Shown piece after piece: positions 23,208 to 33,936 of a stretch of 64,000 bases of DNA; within the stretch, counting starts at the first letter, position 1, and every line of letters begins with the position of its first letter. The stretch is from Cornus controversa. Taxonomy: Eukaryota; Streptophyta; Magnoliopsida; Cornales; Cornaceae. The DNA is taken from positions 56,303,146-56,367,145 of the forward strand of contig CM048852.1 of NCBI GenBank assembly GCA_026545225.1. Direction: 5' to 3'. The notes below the pieces were generated by a model. It had not been told where the DNA came from and made no database searches. It saw nothing but the letters and a program-made list of their open reading frames with translations. The translations under genes and the position numbers were made by a program.

Positions 23208-26200
23208 ATGAGTGAAATTGGGCTCTTTTTGCTCTCTCTATGTAGAAGCTTTATAATGGCGTTAGGTGTGCGAGGATAGAAAGAATTAATGGTTGACTCT
23301 ACTTGGGTCATCGTAGGCTAAAAGTCATGTGCTAGGACTTGGGACTTGGGAGTCGAGGATGAAGACAGGAAGATTCCTTTGAAGTAGCACCAAAGGTTTG
23401 AATACATATGGTCGGTATAGCTTACATATATAAATGTGGGTCATATACACATATATTGTAATGGTCTGGTTATGTAACAATGTCTATTACGAGTCTTTAC
23501 AATAGCGTGTCAAATGTGAAATGAAGTACATGAGTGGGTCAATCATCTGGTTTTGTATATGAGCACAGGTGTAACCCACTTGATCCTTTGTAATTAAATT
23601 AAATTAAATTAAATTGAACCTTTTTCAATAAATTCACATGTCGATTGCTTATATTACCAAAATTGAGTATTTAGTATGAATAATTTGAAATTTTGAGTAG
23701 TATAAGGTAGACATAATAAAATTAAGGTAAGATTCGAAGTATATAAATTTAAACCTTTTATATTATAGCAAATATTTAGATTTGATGTCAAGTGGATCAC
23801 ATATTATACTGAAACATATGCAAAAATGTCTAACTTAATATATATAAGTAACCAATTCAACGTCATTTGAGATGCGCCTTCTATGAAAAGAAATTGCCAA
23901 GAAATGAGAGAGAGAGAGAGAGAGAGAGTATTCAAAGTTCTGCTACCATCTCGTTTAGTATTTCTTATGACTAATGAAACTGAATTTGTTATGTTCTGGT
24001 CAAATGGGTTGCTTCATAGATCAAAAACAGGGTACAAATCGTACACATCGCAGAAACTTAGCATATTTTTATCATTAAGTGATGTTGACGACGCGGTAAT
24101 TTCAATGCTTGCAGACCTCCAACCTAAAAAAAAAAGTACATGTGGGTCAAGACTTTTAGGTCGAGATGGCCTTTGGGTTAATGGGCCGAGGGCTTGTCTG
24201 CAGAGAAAATGCCGGATAACCAATATGAAAATTTTATGAAAAGAAAAAGTCATGCAAATCACCTTTTTTATTTATTTTTTTTTTACGAAAAATTACTTTG
24301 TTAATCCTACTTTTTGATTTTAAAGACAAATTAATTCTAATCCTCTTTTTTGTGAATACCATAAATCTTACTTTTAACAAATATTTTTAATTAAGTTCAA
24401 AATTCTATTAACATTGCTTTTTTCCCCAACATTGCTCTTTCTTACAAATGCCTTAAATGTTTTTTTTTTTTTATTAAAATACTAACTATACTCTTACCTA
24501 TAAATTTTTAATTAGAATATAGTAATAATTAATTAGTATCAATACTAACTATACCCTTTCGTAAACCCCCTCCTCTCTCTCTCTCTCTCTCTATATATAT
24601 TTTATTTATGTTTATATTTATATCTATATCAATATATTTTAATAAAAGTGACAAGTCTCGGTACCATACCAACTAGCTAGACTGACTGAGCACACAATTA
24701 TACAGAACTGACTTGACTCTCTACCATTTCAATAGAGCCATCAAAGCAGCTAGCAATCAAATCGGATAGCCTAAGCCTTTGTTGCTACTTGTCATTCCGG
24801 GCCTCTTATTTCTCATTCGAGCAGCTTTGGTTTGAGGGCTGATTCATTAATTGTTTGCTCAGCGGTGGTGAAGTCTGCTCTTGGTTTAGTGGAGATTCAA
24901 CCAGTTGTGTATAGAAATTAAGGATTGTTTTGAATAAACATGAAGAATTAATATATTTTTTTCTCTACTTATTAAGTTGGATAGATCAGATTTATGCGTT
25001 ATTAGGATTTTTTTCTATAATTTCTCATTCTGGAGTTGAAATTATTTTTTAATTTTAAAGAAACTCATCAATTTTCCTTAGGTTGAAAAAGGTTTATACG
25101 CTAAAACTTATTGATTCCACGAGGACTGTTTGAGATTTTTCTTAAACTGTAAACTGGCAATAACATTTTTCATAATAATTTATTGTATATAATGTACAGT
25201 ATGGACAACCTTAAAACACTTCCTTTACTGCAGTATGCGAAAAGTGCATATCTAATACTTCCCTTGAATCTCAATATCATAACATCCGTTTATAAAATAT
25301 AAACATATTAAAGGGGTTATATATATATATATATATATATATAATTTGAACAGTTTAAACGGGTTTAATGCATTATCCGTGTAGATTTGATTAGTCATTT
25401 AAGCGAGTCTACCATAGCATAATTTGTCACGTGTGTAAGAATTGAGAATTTCGACATTAAAATGCGTTGAAATTGATTTGAAGAGTGCTATGCCAACATT
25501 AAAAACAATCCACAAAACAACATAATGTATATAATTGATCTCTCTAAATTGAGCTAGAAAATGACTGTACTACCCACTATACGTTAACACAAATGGAGTC
25601 CAATCACACATACGTCCTTTTCGGGGGCATTATCGTACATTTATTGATTACCCATCATATCAGGAATCTCACTCACGTCTCATCAGCCACTGAAACGTTA
25701 ACACAAATGGGGGTCCAATTCCCTTCGTACCCTAATATTTATTTTGAATCACATAATATACTCTACTTCCAACACCCGCAAGTCGCGACAGACTGTGCGA
25801 GCACAACTATTTATCACGTGCGTCACGTGTGTCATGACAATGAGTACATTTTACATCAAAGTTTTCGTGAAAATTATTAGATAGGAATCTTATTTTTCCT
25901 TTTATACAAGGATTGAATTCTATCAATAAAATTTATTGATATAATTTGAAGGCCTATAAAATGAAAAGTATAAAGGTTTTGTAATTTCTCTAACAAAATT
26001 TCTCCCTAATAAATGTTATGCAATCCATTAGTTAGGCTACTTTTTTTTCTAGCGCATTTTAATTTTATTTTCTCAAGAGTAGTGCTAGAAAATATTAAAT
26101 ATATTTTAGGATATTCATATATATATATATATGAATTATAAAACACTTCCTTCCATTTTTAAGAATTTACAAATTCAACTAATCCTCCAACTATCTAAAA

Positions 26201-27050
26201 GTTACAAATTACTTCCAATTCGTTAAAGTGTCATGGGGTGTGTCTAATTTATCATTTTTACTTTAAATTCTAAGTAATTTGTAAGACTTTTTAATATTTT
26301 AAGGAAGTTATGTGCAGAAACAAAAGTTGACGAAATAATCTTCGAAATTGTGAAAACTGAGAGGTTTTTTTTTTTTTTTTTTGCCGTTCACCCTTGATTT
26401 TATAAGGTGGGCTTCTTTAATTAATGGAGTTGAATTCTATCTGTCCGATATTGTCATTGAAATTCAAGTGAGTTCATCAAAAGGTCAAACGCTAATAATT
26501 ACTGTAAAAATGAGTTAAACCGATGTAGAAAACCTCATTTCACTAAAATGAAATTAAGCAAAATCATTAACAAAATTTTGTAATGTATATCGATCAAGTT
26601 AAAATGTTTCATGCAGAGAGTATAGTTTTTATTTTGTGAAACTAATCCAACAATAGATTCATTTTCTTACTATAATTAAGCAGTAAGAATTATCTAAGCA
26701 TTGCTAGTCACCAGTGATTTGTAACCTCTCAACCTTAGAATCAGTGAGTTGCATAGTATAACATAACCAATCTCAGATAAGAGGTCACAGTTACTACTGT
26801 TAATTACTAGCATATATAATTCTTTTTCATTGAAGTTACTTTTTGAACATGGTTGAGGGGAAGAGTACTCCTTAGGACCCTCTATGCCATGCATTACATA
26901 GTTTTTGTGAAGTATATACTGTAGAGTGGATAAGCATCTTATGAACGAAATGGCTCATGTTAAGTATGCAATATATATATATATATATAAACCACACTCG
27001 TTACCATTATTAATTTTTACTGTTCTTTTTCTCTCTCTCTTTCACATAAG
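23203..27050. other. Intergenic region, no supported gene
   Basis: Contains (GA)n at 23905-23929, (TC)n near 24573-24592, (TA)n at 25320-25343, 26118-26133 and 26970-26988, and long AT-rich stretches. ACGTTAACACAAATGG occurs twice (25580 and 25692), and CACGTG boxes lie near 25816-25829. Some inverse similarity between 26130-26200 and 26270-26320 may be a decayed MITE. I see no convincing exon. Confidence 0.6.
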
Positions 27051-27052
27051 GA

Positions 27053-27238
27053 TCCTTTGCGGCACAAGTACAACATGCTATCGACGGCCCTGATCACTTG
27101 ACACCGATGTGCTATACAGCAGAGTATCCGGACTACGGCCTCTTCTCGGTGTCTTATTTACCAAACCATATTCTCGAAATATCCCACGTTTACTTCAACA
27201 GCGACAAGACCTTTAATTTCAATTTATGGACAATCTGA
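27053..27238 (+). CDS. Orphan exon-like open frame, unknown protein
   Basis: A pyrimidine-rich tract (TTCTTTTTCTCTCTCTCTTTCACATAAG) immediately precedes the frame and looks like a 3' splice site ending at 27050. The following 61 codons run SFAAQVQHAIDGPDHLTPM, then CYTAEYPDYGLFSVSYLP and HILEISHVYFNSDKTF, stopping at TGA 27236-27238. Base composition is markedly higher in GC than the flanks, as for an exon. I do not recognise the family, and no upstream exon or start codon was found; a (TA)n array sits 60 bases upstream. It could be the last exon of a decayed gene. Confidence 0.35.
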   Translation, partial: SFAAQVQHAIDGPDHLTPMCYTAEYPDYGLFSVSYLPNHILEISHVYFNSDKTFNFNLWTI

Positions 27239-27377
27239 AATTCTGAATAAATTATGCATGGGACCAATATGCATGTCGACCCAAACTTCTAGCTTCCTGC
27301 TAAAATTTCCATAACACCCTTATCGATCTCCCACCTTTGCATATAATATACAATTAATTAGCGCACAGTCACACACA

Positions 27378-27414
<37 letters not shown>

Positions 27415-27444
27415 TTGCACAAATTAAGTTGGATCACCATTTCA

Positions 27445-27789
27445 ATGGCTAGTGTTCCGTTTCCGCCTTCCATGGCTCCTGGATACTCTAAAAAAGATGA
27501 GACACTATTTTACAGTGACAGTAACTTCGCTCTTCAAGGCAAAGTCATGATGTTCATTCTTGTCATGCTTTTCACCTTTTTTCTCAGCATCTCCATCGTC
27601 TTCTTTCTTTGCATAAAGCGCCGGCCTAAGAGTGCCACCAAACTCGGCTCACCGGAGAATGTTGTCCCGAGAAAAATTAATTCGTCTGTTCCCAAGTTTA
27701 AAGGTCACGAGTTCAATAGTGCAGGGTTAAATCCAGTAGTTTCTGAAGACGCTGAGAGATCGAGTTCAACAAGAACCAATCTAGCATAA
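27445..27789 (+). CDS. Small single-pass membrane protein, ATL-like N-terminus without RING
   Basis: A 114-residue intronless frame. The ATG at 27445 (context TTTCAATGGCT) is preferred to codons further upstream in the (TA)n array. Residues 1-28 are polar; about 30-57 form one strong transmembrane segment (VMMFILVMLFTFFLSISIVFF) followed by the basic stop-transfer KRRPKS. The tail holds GLNPVVSEDAE, which resembles the GLD region that precedes the RING-H2 domain in plant ATL ubiquitin ligases, but the frame ends with NLA and stop with no C-x2-C or H-x2-C cysteines here or in the next 300 bases. So it is either a truncated ATL relative or an unrelated small membrane protein. Expression is not testable here. 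Confidence 0.55.
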   Translation: MASVPFPPSMAPGYSKKDETLFYSDSNFALQGKVMMFILVMLFTFFLSISIVFFLCIKRRPKSATKLGSPENVVPRKINSSVPKFKGHEFNSAGLNPVVSEDAERSSSTRTNLA

Positions 27790-28386
27790 TTAATTAGGAG
27801 TGGCAGCTGCAATCTGCATGGTACGTTTCAAATGATGCTTCGGATCCTCATCTGGTAGTACTTGCCTGAGCTATATAATTGGCCGGTAGTGATTTGTTCA
27901 GATTGTTTGGATCAGGGGATTTTTTCCCCTTTTTTTATTTTTTATTATTATTATCATTTTTATTTTTGTCCTTAAATTTTGTTTTTTCAGTTCTGATATA
28001 TATATATATGTTCATTTATCAAACACTTCTGTTTTTGGTAAGCAACATTGGCCATATGTTTCATTGCATGCTGACATCTAATTGGCACTGAGTCATTTTA
28101 ATTTCTCACCACCGAAAACAGACCAGCAGCTGTTTTTTTTTTTTTTTCCTGAAATTAACGGACCAGTTGTGGCCTTGTGGGTGAAGGTTACATACAATTC
28201 AAGAATGCTTTGATTTTTTTTATGTATGTGTGTGTGTATATACATTGATATAGTTTAGTTGATGAAGGCTCTAGTTATACTCTGAGTGTTCTAATCTTGC
28301 ATCACAAACTCCTGAAAATTATGATTTTAGATGGGAATCAAGAATATAAAGATTTGTATTACTCCTGAAAGAGGAATGACAGATAT
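27790..28386. other. Spacer between ATL-like frame and tRNA gene
   Basis: Presumed 3' UTR followed by T-rich sequence, (TA)n at 27998-28009 and (TG)n near 28227-28238. I see no gene. Confidence 0.6.
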
Positions 28387-28460
28387 GGCCCATTAGCTCA
28401 GTTGGTTAGAGCGTCGTGCTAATAACGCGAAGGTCGCAGGTTCGAGACCTGCATGGGCCA
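28387..28460 (+). tRNA. tRNA-Ile (anticodon AAT)
   Basis: A 74-nt cloverleaf with all stems paired: acceptor GGCCCAT/ATGGGCC plus discriminator A, D stem GCTC/GAGC, anticodon stem TCGTG/CGCGA with loop CTAATAA (anticodon AAT at 28421-28423), variable loop AGGTC, T stem GCAGG/CCTGC with loop TTCGAGA. A box TAGCTCAGTTGG and B box GGTTCGAGACC are intact. There is no intron and no encoded CCA, as expected for a nuclear cytosolic tRNA. It decodes AUU (and AUC/AUA after A34-to-inosine editing). One mismatch-like pair in the anticodon stem is a G-C/T-A variant only. A T run follows as terminator. Confidence 0.98.
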
Positions 28461-28465
28461 ATCAG

Positions 28466-28470
28466 TTTTT
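28466..28470 (+). terminator. RNA polymerase III terminator of tRNA-Ile
   Basis: TTTTT starts 6 bases after the tRNA 3' end, with a second T run at 28472-28476 as backup. Confidence 0.8.
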
Positions 28471-28478
28471 CTTTTTCT

Positions 28479-28556
28479 GTTTTCCTACATAACAGAGTTT
28501 TGGATCTGAGCAAACCTGTTTTCCTATATAACAGAGCTTCGGATCTGAGACAGAGC
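28479..28556. repeat. 39-bp tandem duplication downstream of tRNA-Ile
   Basis: TGTTTTCCTACATAACAGAG followed by TTTTGGATCTGAG is repeated at 28518 with small changes (CTATATAACAGAGCTTCGG). Function unknown. Confidence 0.85.
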
Positions 28557-28560
28557 AAAC

Positions 28561-29577
28561 CTGGCCAAATTGAGTCCCCAACCCACTTGATCAAAGATTT
28601 CAAAAGTTGTATCTACTTGGCATTTAATCCAGCACAGAATTAGGTCGGTAATATATATGCACCTCCCAGAAATTTTACTATAATAATCTACGAAAGTTCA
28701 TGGGCTTAGCTTGACAAATCACAATGCATGTGTTTCTTTGGTGTTCTGTTTTGCCTTTGACAACCATTTTAATTAAGCTTAAAATGGATGTTCCAAGGCA
28801 TATCTGATTAATTAGGTATCAATGTAGAATTAGCCCATTGTATTAATTAATTGTAAGTATGTACAGACCCATAAAGGCACTCACAAGTAACAAGCCTTAG
28901 CCTCAAGAATATGACCATTGGCCCAATTAAAAGCGGTGTAGAAGTATGATATATTTCAAAGCAGCGAAGCCCAACATTTAAGGCCCAGAATATCAAAAAC
29001 TCCAACGACCATAACTGACAAATAATTGGCCCATGTTTCTACCAGTCTACCATAATGATGGGACTTCAACTTATGCCCTCTTCTTTTCTTTTTGTTTCTT
29101 GATATAAACATGGACGGACAATCAGGATATTTAAATCCAAGATTATATTTAAAACAATTAAGCAGATTTTTAAGATTCAAAACTCCAAGACCTCGAATTA
29201 TACATATCTTTGTGTATTCTATAATTTTTACTTAATTAGGTACCCATACATATATGTTGGAGTAATACAAAGATGATAGAATCTAATGAGGGTTGTTAGA
29301 GTGCCATTTTATAGACCTAAATAAAAGTTGATGATTGATGGGTCATTATGGTTATGACCTAACTCACATAATTATTCTAAATAAGTGTAATCTTTTGTCA
29401 CTTTTTTTATATGACATAAATTTATCGCTTTTGCTCTCCCTCTACTTGTGACTTAGATTATGACCATTATCTAGAAAAGTTGCAACACTATGAGTTATTT
29501 GGTTCAGTTTTTAGAAACAATTCTTATGAACTCAAAAAATAGAAAGAATAATACAAAAATATTTCTACAAACAAGAT
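28561..29577. other. Intergenic region, nothing recognised
   Basis: AT-rich sequence with no open frame that reads as a protein and no clear repeat structure. Confidence 0.6.
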
Positions 29578-29586
29578 TTTTAATTT

Positions 29587-29929
29587 GGGTAAATTACTCT
29601 GACCTCCCCCTGAGTTTGTCTTAATTATTCTTAAATTAAAGTTTTTGCAAAATTACTCTGACACCCTGTCAGATTAATGATTCGTTAAATAAAATCACAT
29701 TTAATATATAATTAAGTACCCTTAGGTTATAATACTTTTGTACAAAAAATAATCTTAATTTCTAATCTTATTCTCTATCAATGCACACAAGCACTACCGC
29801 CACTGAGGGTAGTTTTGGTATTTTGAATTTTTTTTATGTTAATTGATTTTAACGGAGCTGACTGTCAATTAACGAAAGGAGTACCAAGAAAAACTTTAAT
29901 TCAAAGGTAATTAGGCAAAATCTTATGAG
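29587..29929. mobile_element. Mutator-like MITE, relative of 2127-2563
   Basis: It starts GGGTAAATTACTCTGACC. Inverse-strand blocks GTTAATTGACAGTCAG, AATCAATTAACATAAAAA and GGCGGTAGTGCTTG match the element at 2127-2563. TTTTAATTT flanks it at 29578-29586 and 29930-29938 (9 bp, low complexity). The right terminus seems to lack the first 20 or so bases of the family end, so the right boundary is uncertain. Confidence 0.55.
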
Positions 29930-30115
29930 TTTTAATTTTAACCGAATTTTCAGAAACTTTCAATCAAACAAATTCTTGTCCAATCTTCTAATTTTTAGTT
30001 TTCTAAAAACATAAAATTGTTATATGAAAACTAAACCCAACCAATCACGCCTATATATAAGAGAATCCAAGTCGAACAATGCATACACAATTACGCATGT
30101 CAACCATTAGAAGAA

Positions 30116-30892
30116 GAGGAGTGCTAGCGGCAGTCGCTCAAGCGACTGTTCTTGCACAGTCGCTCCACCGATTGGTAGAAATCAATTCCAAAAATTAAAT
30201 GCTTTCCTGCAATAAATGTCCTACTTTTTCATCAATTAATATACCCTCCTACTTCTAAAGTATTTACACTGGTGCCATCAACTAACAAATAAAATTATAA
30301 AAATAAAGTATTAAAATATTAATATTAATAACTTTTTTATATTATAAACATAAAGTATATAGATTAATTGAATAAGTATATAGATTATTAAAAATATTTA
30401 AAAGCAGGAAAATATAAAAAAAATATTAATAAAAATATTTTAATACTTTAAAAATATGTTCTTTAATTCAATTACCATAATAACAAAATTTTAAAAATTA
30501 TATAGGAAATTATTATAATATGTATATAGATTATTAATAAAAATATTTTAATACTTTAAAAATATGTTCTTTAATTCAATTACCATAATAACAAAATTTT
30601 AAAAATTATATTGGAAATGATTATAATATGTATATAGATTATTAAAAATATTTAAAAGTAGGACAATATAAAAAAGTTATTAATATTAATATTTTAATAC
30701 TTTATTTTTATAATTTTATTTGTTAGTTGATGGCACCAGTGTAAATACTTTAGAAGTAGGAGGGTATATTAATTGATGAAAAAGTAGGACATTTATTGCA
30801 GGAAAGCATTTAATTTTTAGAATTGATTTCCACCAATCGATGGAGCGACTGTGCAAGGACAGTCACTTGAGCGATTGCCGCTAGCACTCCTC
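30116..30892. mobile_element. Fold-back Mutator-type element, 777 bp
   Basis: Long inverted repeats of at least 200 bases with very few differences: left GAGGAGTGCTAGCGGCAGTC..., right the inverse. They are flanked by the perfect 9-bp duplication TTAGAAGAA at 30107-30115 and 30893-30901. The repeats contain the small palindrome CAGTCGCTCAAGCGACTG near the tip. The AT-rich core includes a tandem duplication. No protein is encoded. High arm similarity suggests recent insertion. Confidence 0.93.
30434..30650. repeat. 108-bp tandem duplication in the core of the fold-back element
   Basis: AATATTTTAATACTTTAAAA and the following 88 bases occur at 30434 and again at 30542, nearly identical. Confidence 0.85.
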
Positions 30893-30901
30893 TTAGAAGA
30901 A

Positions 30902-32227
30902 ATTTGATTCATACATACATTAGTATAACTCTTTGTTTTTGGGTTTTATATTTTCTTTATCACTTGAAAGAATTTTCTTCTGAAAATTTTGAAATCCAGG
31001 TACTGCAAAAAGAGAGTAGTTTAATAAACTTATAAAAGATGAGAAATCTAATCTTTTTTTGAAGGGTATGAGAAAGCTAATCTTAAGCAAACATAATATA
31101 TTATAGCCATCCAAAGCATAATTTCATACAATTTTTGATGGGTCAAGAAGTATTGAATGCTTATGTTGTGTTGCAGCTTAACACCTAACTAACTAAGTTG
31201 GCCACAAGGATAAACAGAAGATCGAGAGGGGGAATTAATGTGAGGAGGTACCGTTGCGCTACACATAGACTAGTAGAACAGATTATCAGCATAATTTCAG
31301 ATCCTCTCTCTCTCTCTCTCTTCTAAAGCTGTGAATCAAAACAATTGACATTAATCTAGAACCTTCCATGATTGATAGGACCGAAATTAGTTGTGGAATT
31401 CATCAACCATTTATGATCCCCATATATTAGATAGTCCAGCTCTTAGCCATAAGATGTCTCCTCTGACATTACTTAAATATTCCAGATATAATCTTATACA
31501 AATTAAAAGCTATGTCAAATAGACTCAGACATGCATATATATATACACACACACACACACAAGTTTCTAAATTCTCAGAACAAGTGCTGGCAAACAAAGG
31601 TTACTTACCACATGGTTTCTTTCTACATCGTGTGTGGTAGTTAATTAAAATGAAACCCCCCCTACATAACCCATGAAAGGTATATCTCCATCTCCTTGAT
31701 TCAAACTTTTATACAAATAGCTAGGAACAGATTAGGATAGGAGGTCTTAGTAAACTAAGAATTTACCCCATTTGTTAGAATTAAAAACCCTTATAAAAAG
31801 AGTGTCCATATATGATATACAAGATATGGATATATCAAAAGCAACCAAAAATAAAAACCCTAGCTAGCAAAAGGATGAAGAACAAATAAATGTATGATTT
31901 GCAAGAGTTTCAATGCTTTTGGAATAAGTTAACTAGATCCTTGAATTAGACCAAACCACTTGTCCATTTACGAATTAATTAATCTTCTTCAGCTAAAATT
32001 AAGTAGAGATGCCAAAATTATATCTATCTAAAATTCTGATGCTCCATTTAGATGATACACAGATAGAAGTTCTCCAATCTTTTGCTCCCTCTTCTTCCAA
32101 ATGAAGTATATACAATACTCATTAATATAAAACAAAGTAGCTAAATCTTGCAAACAAATGGGAAAAGCGAACACCAAAACAAGGATATATAAGTGCTGGC
32201 TATTACCTTTTATGATGGTACAAGACA
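30902..32227. other. Intergenic region downstream of the GARP gene
   Basis: No gene is supported. A (TC)n tract lies at 31303-31321 and (TA)n(CA)n near 31538-31560. The right part should contain the 3' UTR of the minus-strand GARP gene. Confidence 0.55.
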
Positions 32228-32253
32228 ATTCTAGAAAATGCATTTTCTAGAAT
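32228..32253. repeat. 26-bp perfect palindrome in the GARP 3' region
   Basis: ATTCTAGAAAATG and its exact inverse complement abut, centred at 32240/32241. It lies 34 bases beyond the GARP stop codon and would form a 13-bp stem (no loop in ideal form) in the transcript. Confidence 0.9.
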
Positions 32254-32287
32254 AAGTACCTCAAGATCTCACTTAGAATTGTCTCAT

Positions 32288-33821
32288 TCATAAAGTCAGA
32301 TCAAGAGTACTTACCCTTCTTGCATTTTCCTTACTAGTATCCCCTTCTTTCAACCTACTTAGCTTTGAGGAAGGAGAGCACAAAGACAATGATAAGTTAC
32401 TCTCATCATCATCATTCCTTTGTGTTAGACCAAGAGATAGCTTCAAATCGAGGTTGCAGTCTGAAGCCTTCCTTTTCAATGTGGTCCCGTCTTGAAGACT
32501 CGTCGTTTTGTTCAAATCAGGAGTGCTGTTTCTGTTGTCCAAAAGATCAGTTTCCTCTCGACCTTGTTCCTGCAGTTGAATTGAGGGGTTGAGCTCAATT
32601 TGGTTTGGTACGGATTTTCCTCGCCAAGATTCACAATCATGAAATGATCGAAATTCATCTCTCAATTCATGGGTTCTCCATGTATGTTGTTGTTCATGAT
32701 TCAAAGGGGAAATACCCATATGAAGATATTGATCAGAAGAGTTCCTATAGTTTCTCCCAAAGATCCTCTCAGCTATTGAACCATAAAATCGTGGACTGTC
32801 TTTGTCGTTCATACCCCGGCCTATTGAAGGGCTATGCATCCAGTGTTCAATTCCACTCCAATAAGTATCTCCATATCTGGGGGAAAAAAAATGGACATTT
32901 TACCGTGAGATTAAATTCAAAAATTGAGATCAACCCACGTAGAAATAGGAAGTACTGTTTGAATTGTCCATACCTTGAACTAGATTCATGCTTTAGGTTA
33001 AAACCTTGGAGCATAGGGAGTTGGCTCAGGTTGTAGATATTTCGGTCTCCACCTTCCCCAAGATGCCTATGATCGGCTATTATTGTCAAAGAGAGGCATA
33101 GACATGTTAGATGCAGTATATGCCCACTGAATTAAAACCCTAATTTTGTTCAAATGAGAAGGAAAAATGAAAGAAAAAATTGGCTTACCTTGACCAGGGT
33201 CATCGATCTTCTTGCTTCTATACATCTAATCCAACATACCCAAACAAGAGAGGAAAAATAATTACTTGGGGAAAAGTGAATTAAATCATGTTATGCTAAC
33301 TACACCATGTATATATACCAAGAAATTATTAGGTGAACTATATTGATCTTGTTGGAGAAATAACCTGTAAATGACTCTTGACATGGGCTATGTTAAGTCC
33401 TTTGATGCCCATCATTTGAAGAACCAACTTGGGTGTTGCTCCTGCACCAAAAGAATCAATATATGTATATATATATATATAATGATTGAATGTCTCCATA
33501 TATAAGCAGACAGGAACAATTAAGGCCTAATCAAATTAAGTTAATTTTGAGTTGTTGTAACTCACTATCTTGTCCACCAAGTTTATCTACAGCATGGACA
33601 AAGCGAAGATGGAGATCAGGCGTCCACCGGAGTCTTGGCATCTTAGATCGAACATAAGGCCGCACTGACGCCTTCTTCTCGGTCTCTTCCACCGTGCTGT
33701 TGCTTGAGCTTGCTCCATCTTTTGGCCGACATGCATCGTTGTTCTGCTCACTCTCATCCTCGTCCTCATTTTGGTCAGAAGCGCTTGTCTTAGAACATTC
33801 GGTGCCACCACTTCCCTCCAT
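32288..33821 (-). CDS. GARP/G2-like MYB-related transcription factor with EAR motifs
   Basis: DNA-binding protein of the plant G2-like (GARP) class, nuclear, probably a repressor. Exons (minus strand) 33821-33566, 33441-33365, 33225-33189, 33076-32974 and 32876-32288 give 353 residues with GT-AG introns. Domains: acidic Asp/Glu/Ser-rich N-terminus (15-50); GARP MYB-like domain about 60-117 with MPRLRWTPDLHLRFVHAV, LGGQDRATPKLVLQMM and IKGLNIAHVKSHLQMYRSKK; low-complexity middle; and three EAR-type motifs, LDLKLSLGL (300-308), LSLSL (319-323) and C-terminal LDLTL (349-353), known to recruit TOPLESS co-repressors. It resembles the At1g14600/At2g40260 group. Intron positions inside the MYB domain are usual for the class. 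The stop at 32288 follows RRVSTLDLTL; an internal GGTAAGT donor-like site just before it could allow an alternative 3' exon. Confidence 0.92.
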
Positions 33822-33926
33822 CTTTCTTACTAGTTAGGTTTTCTTCAATCTCTCTAGCTCAGGGTTTGAAAATTTTAGCTGCAAAGTAGTAAAAAGATCA
33901 ACACGGAAGCAATCACAATACTGATT

Positions 33927-33936
33927 TATATATATA
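33927..33936 (-). promoter_or_regulatory. Candidate TATA box of the GARP gene
   Basis: TATATATATA about 105 bases upstream of the ATG on the minus strand. Motif only; TA-rich DNA is common here. Confidence 0.35.

Noticed and set aside
26130-26330. Inverse similarity suggesting a decayed MITE
   Set aside because: Too short and AT-rich to separate from chance.
28406-28643. Frames through the tRNA gene on both strands
   Set aside because: The cloverleaf and Pol III boxes explain the sequence; no protein similarity.
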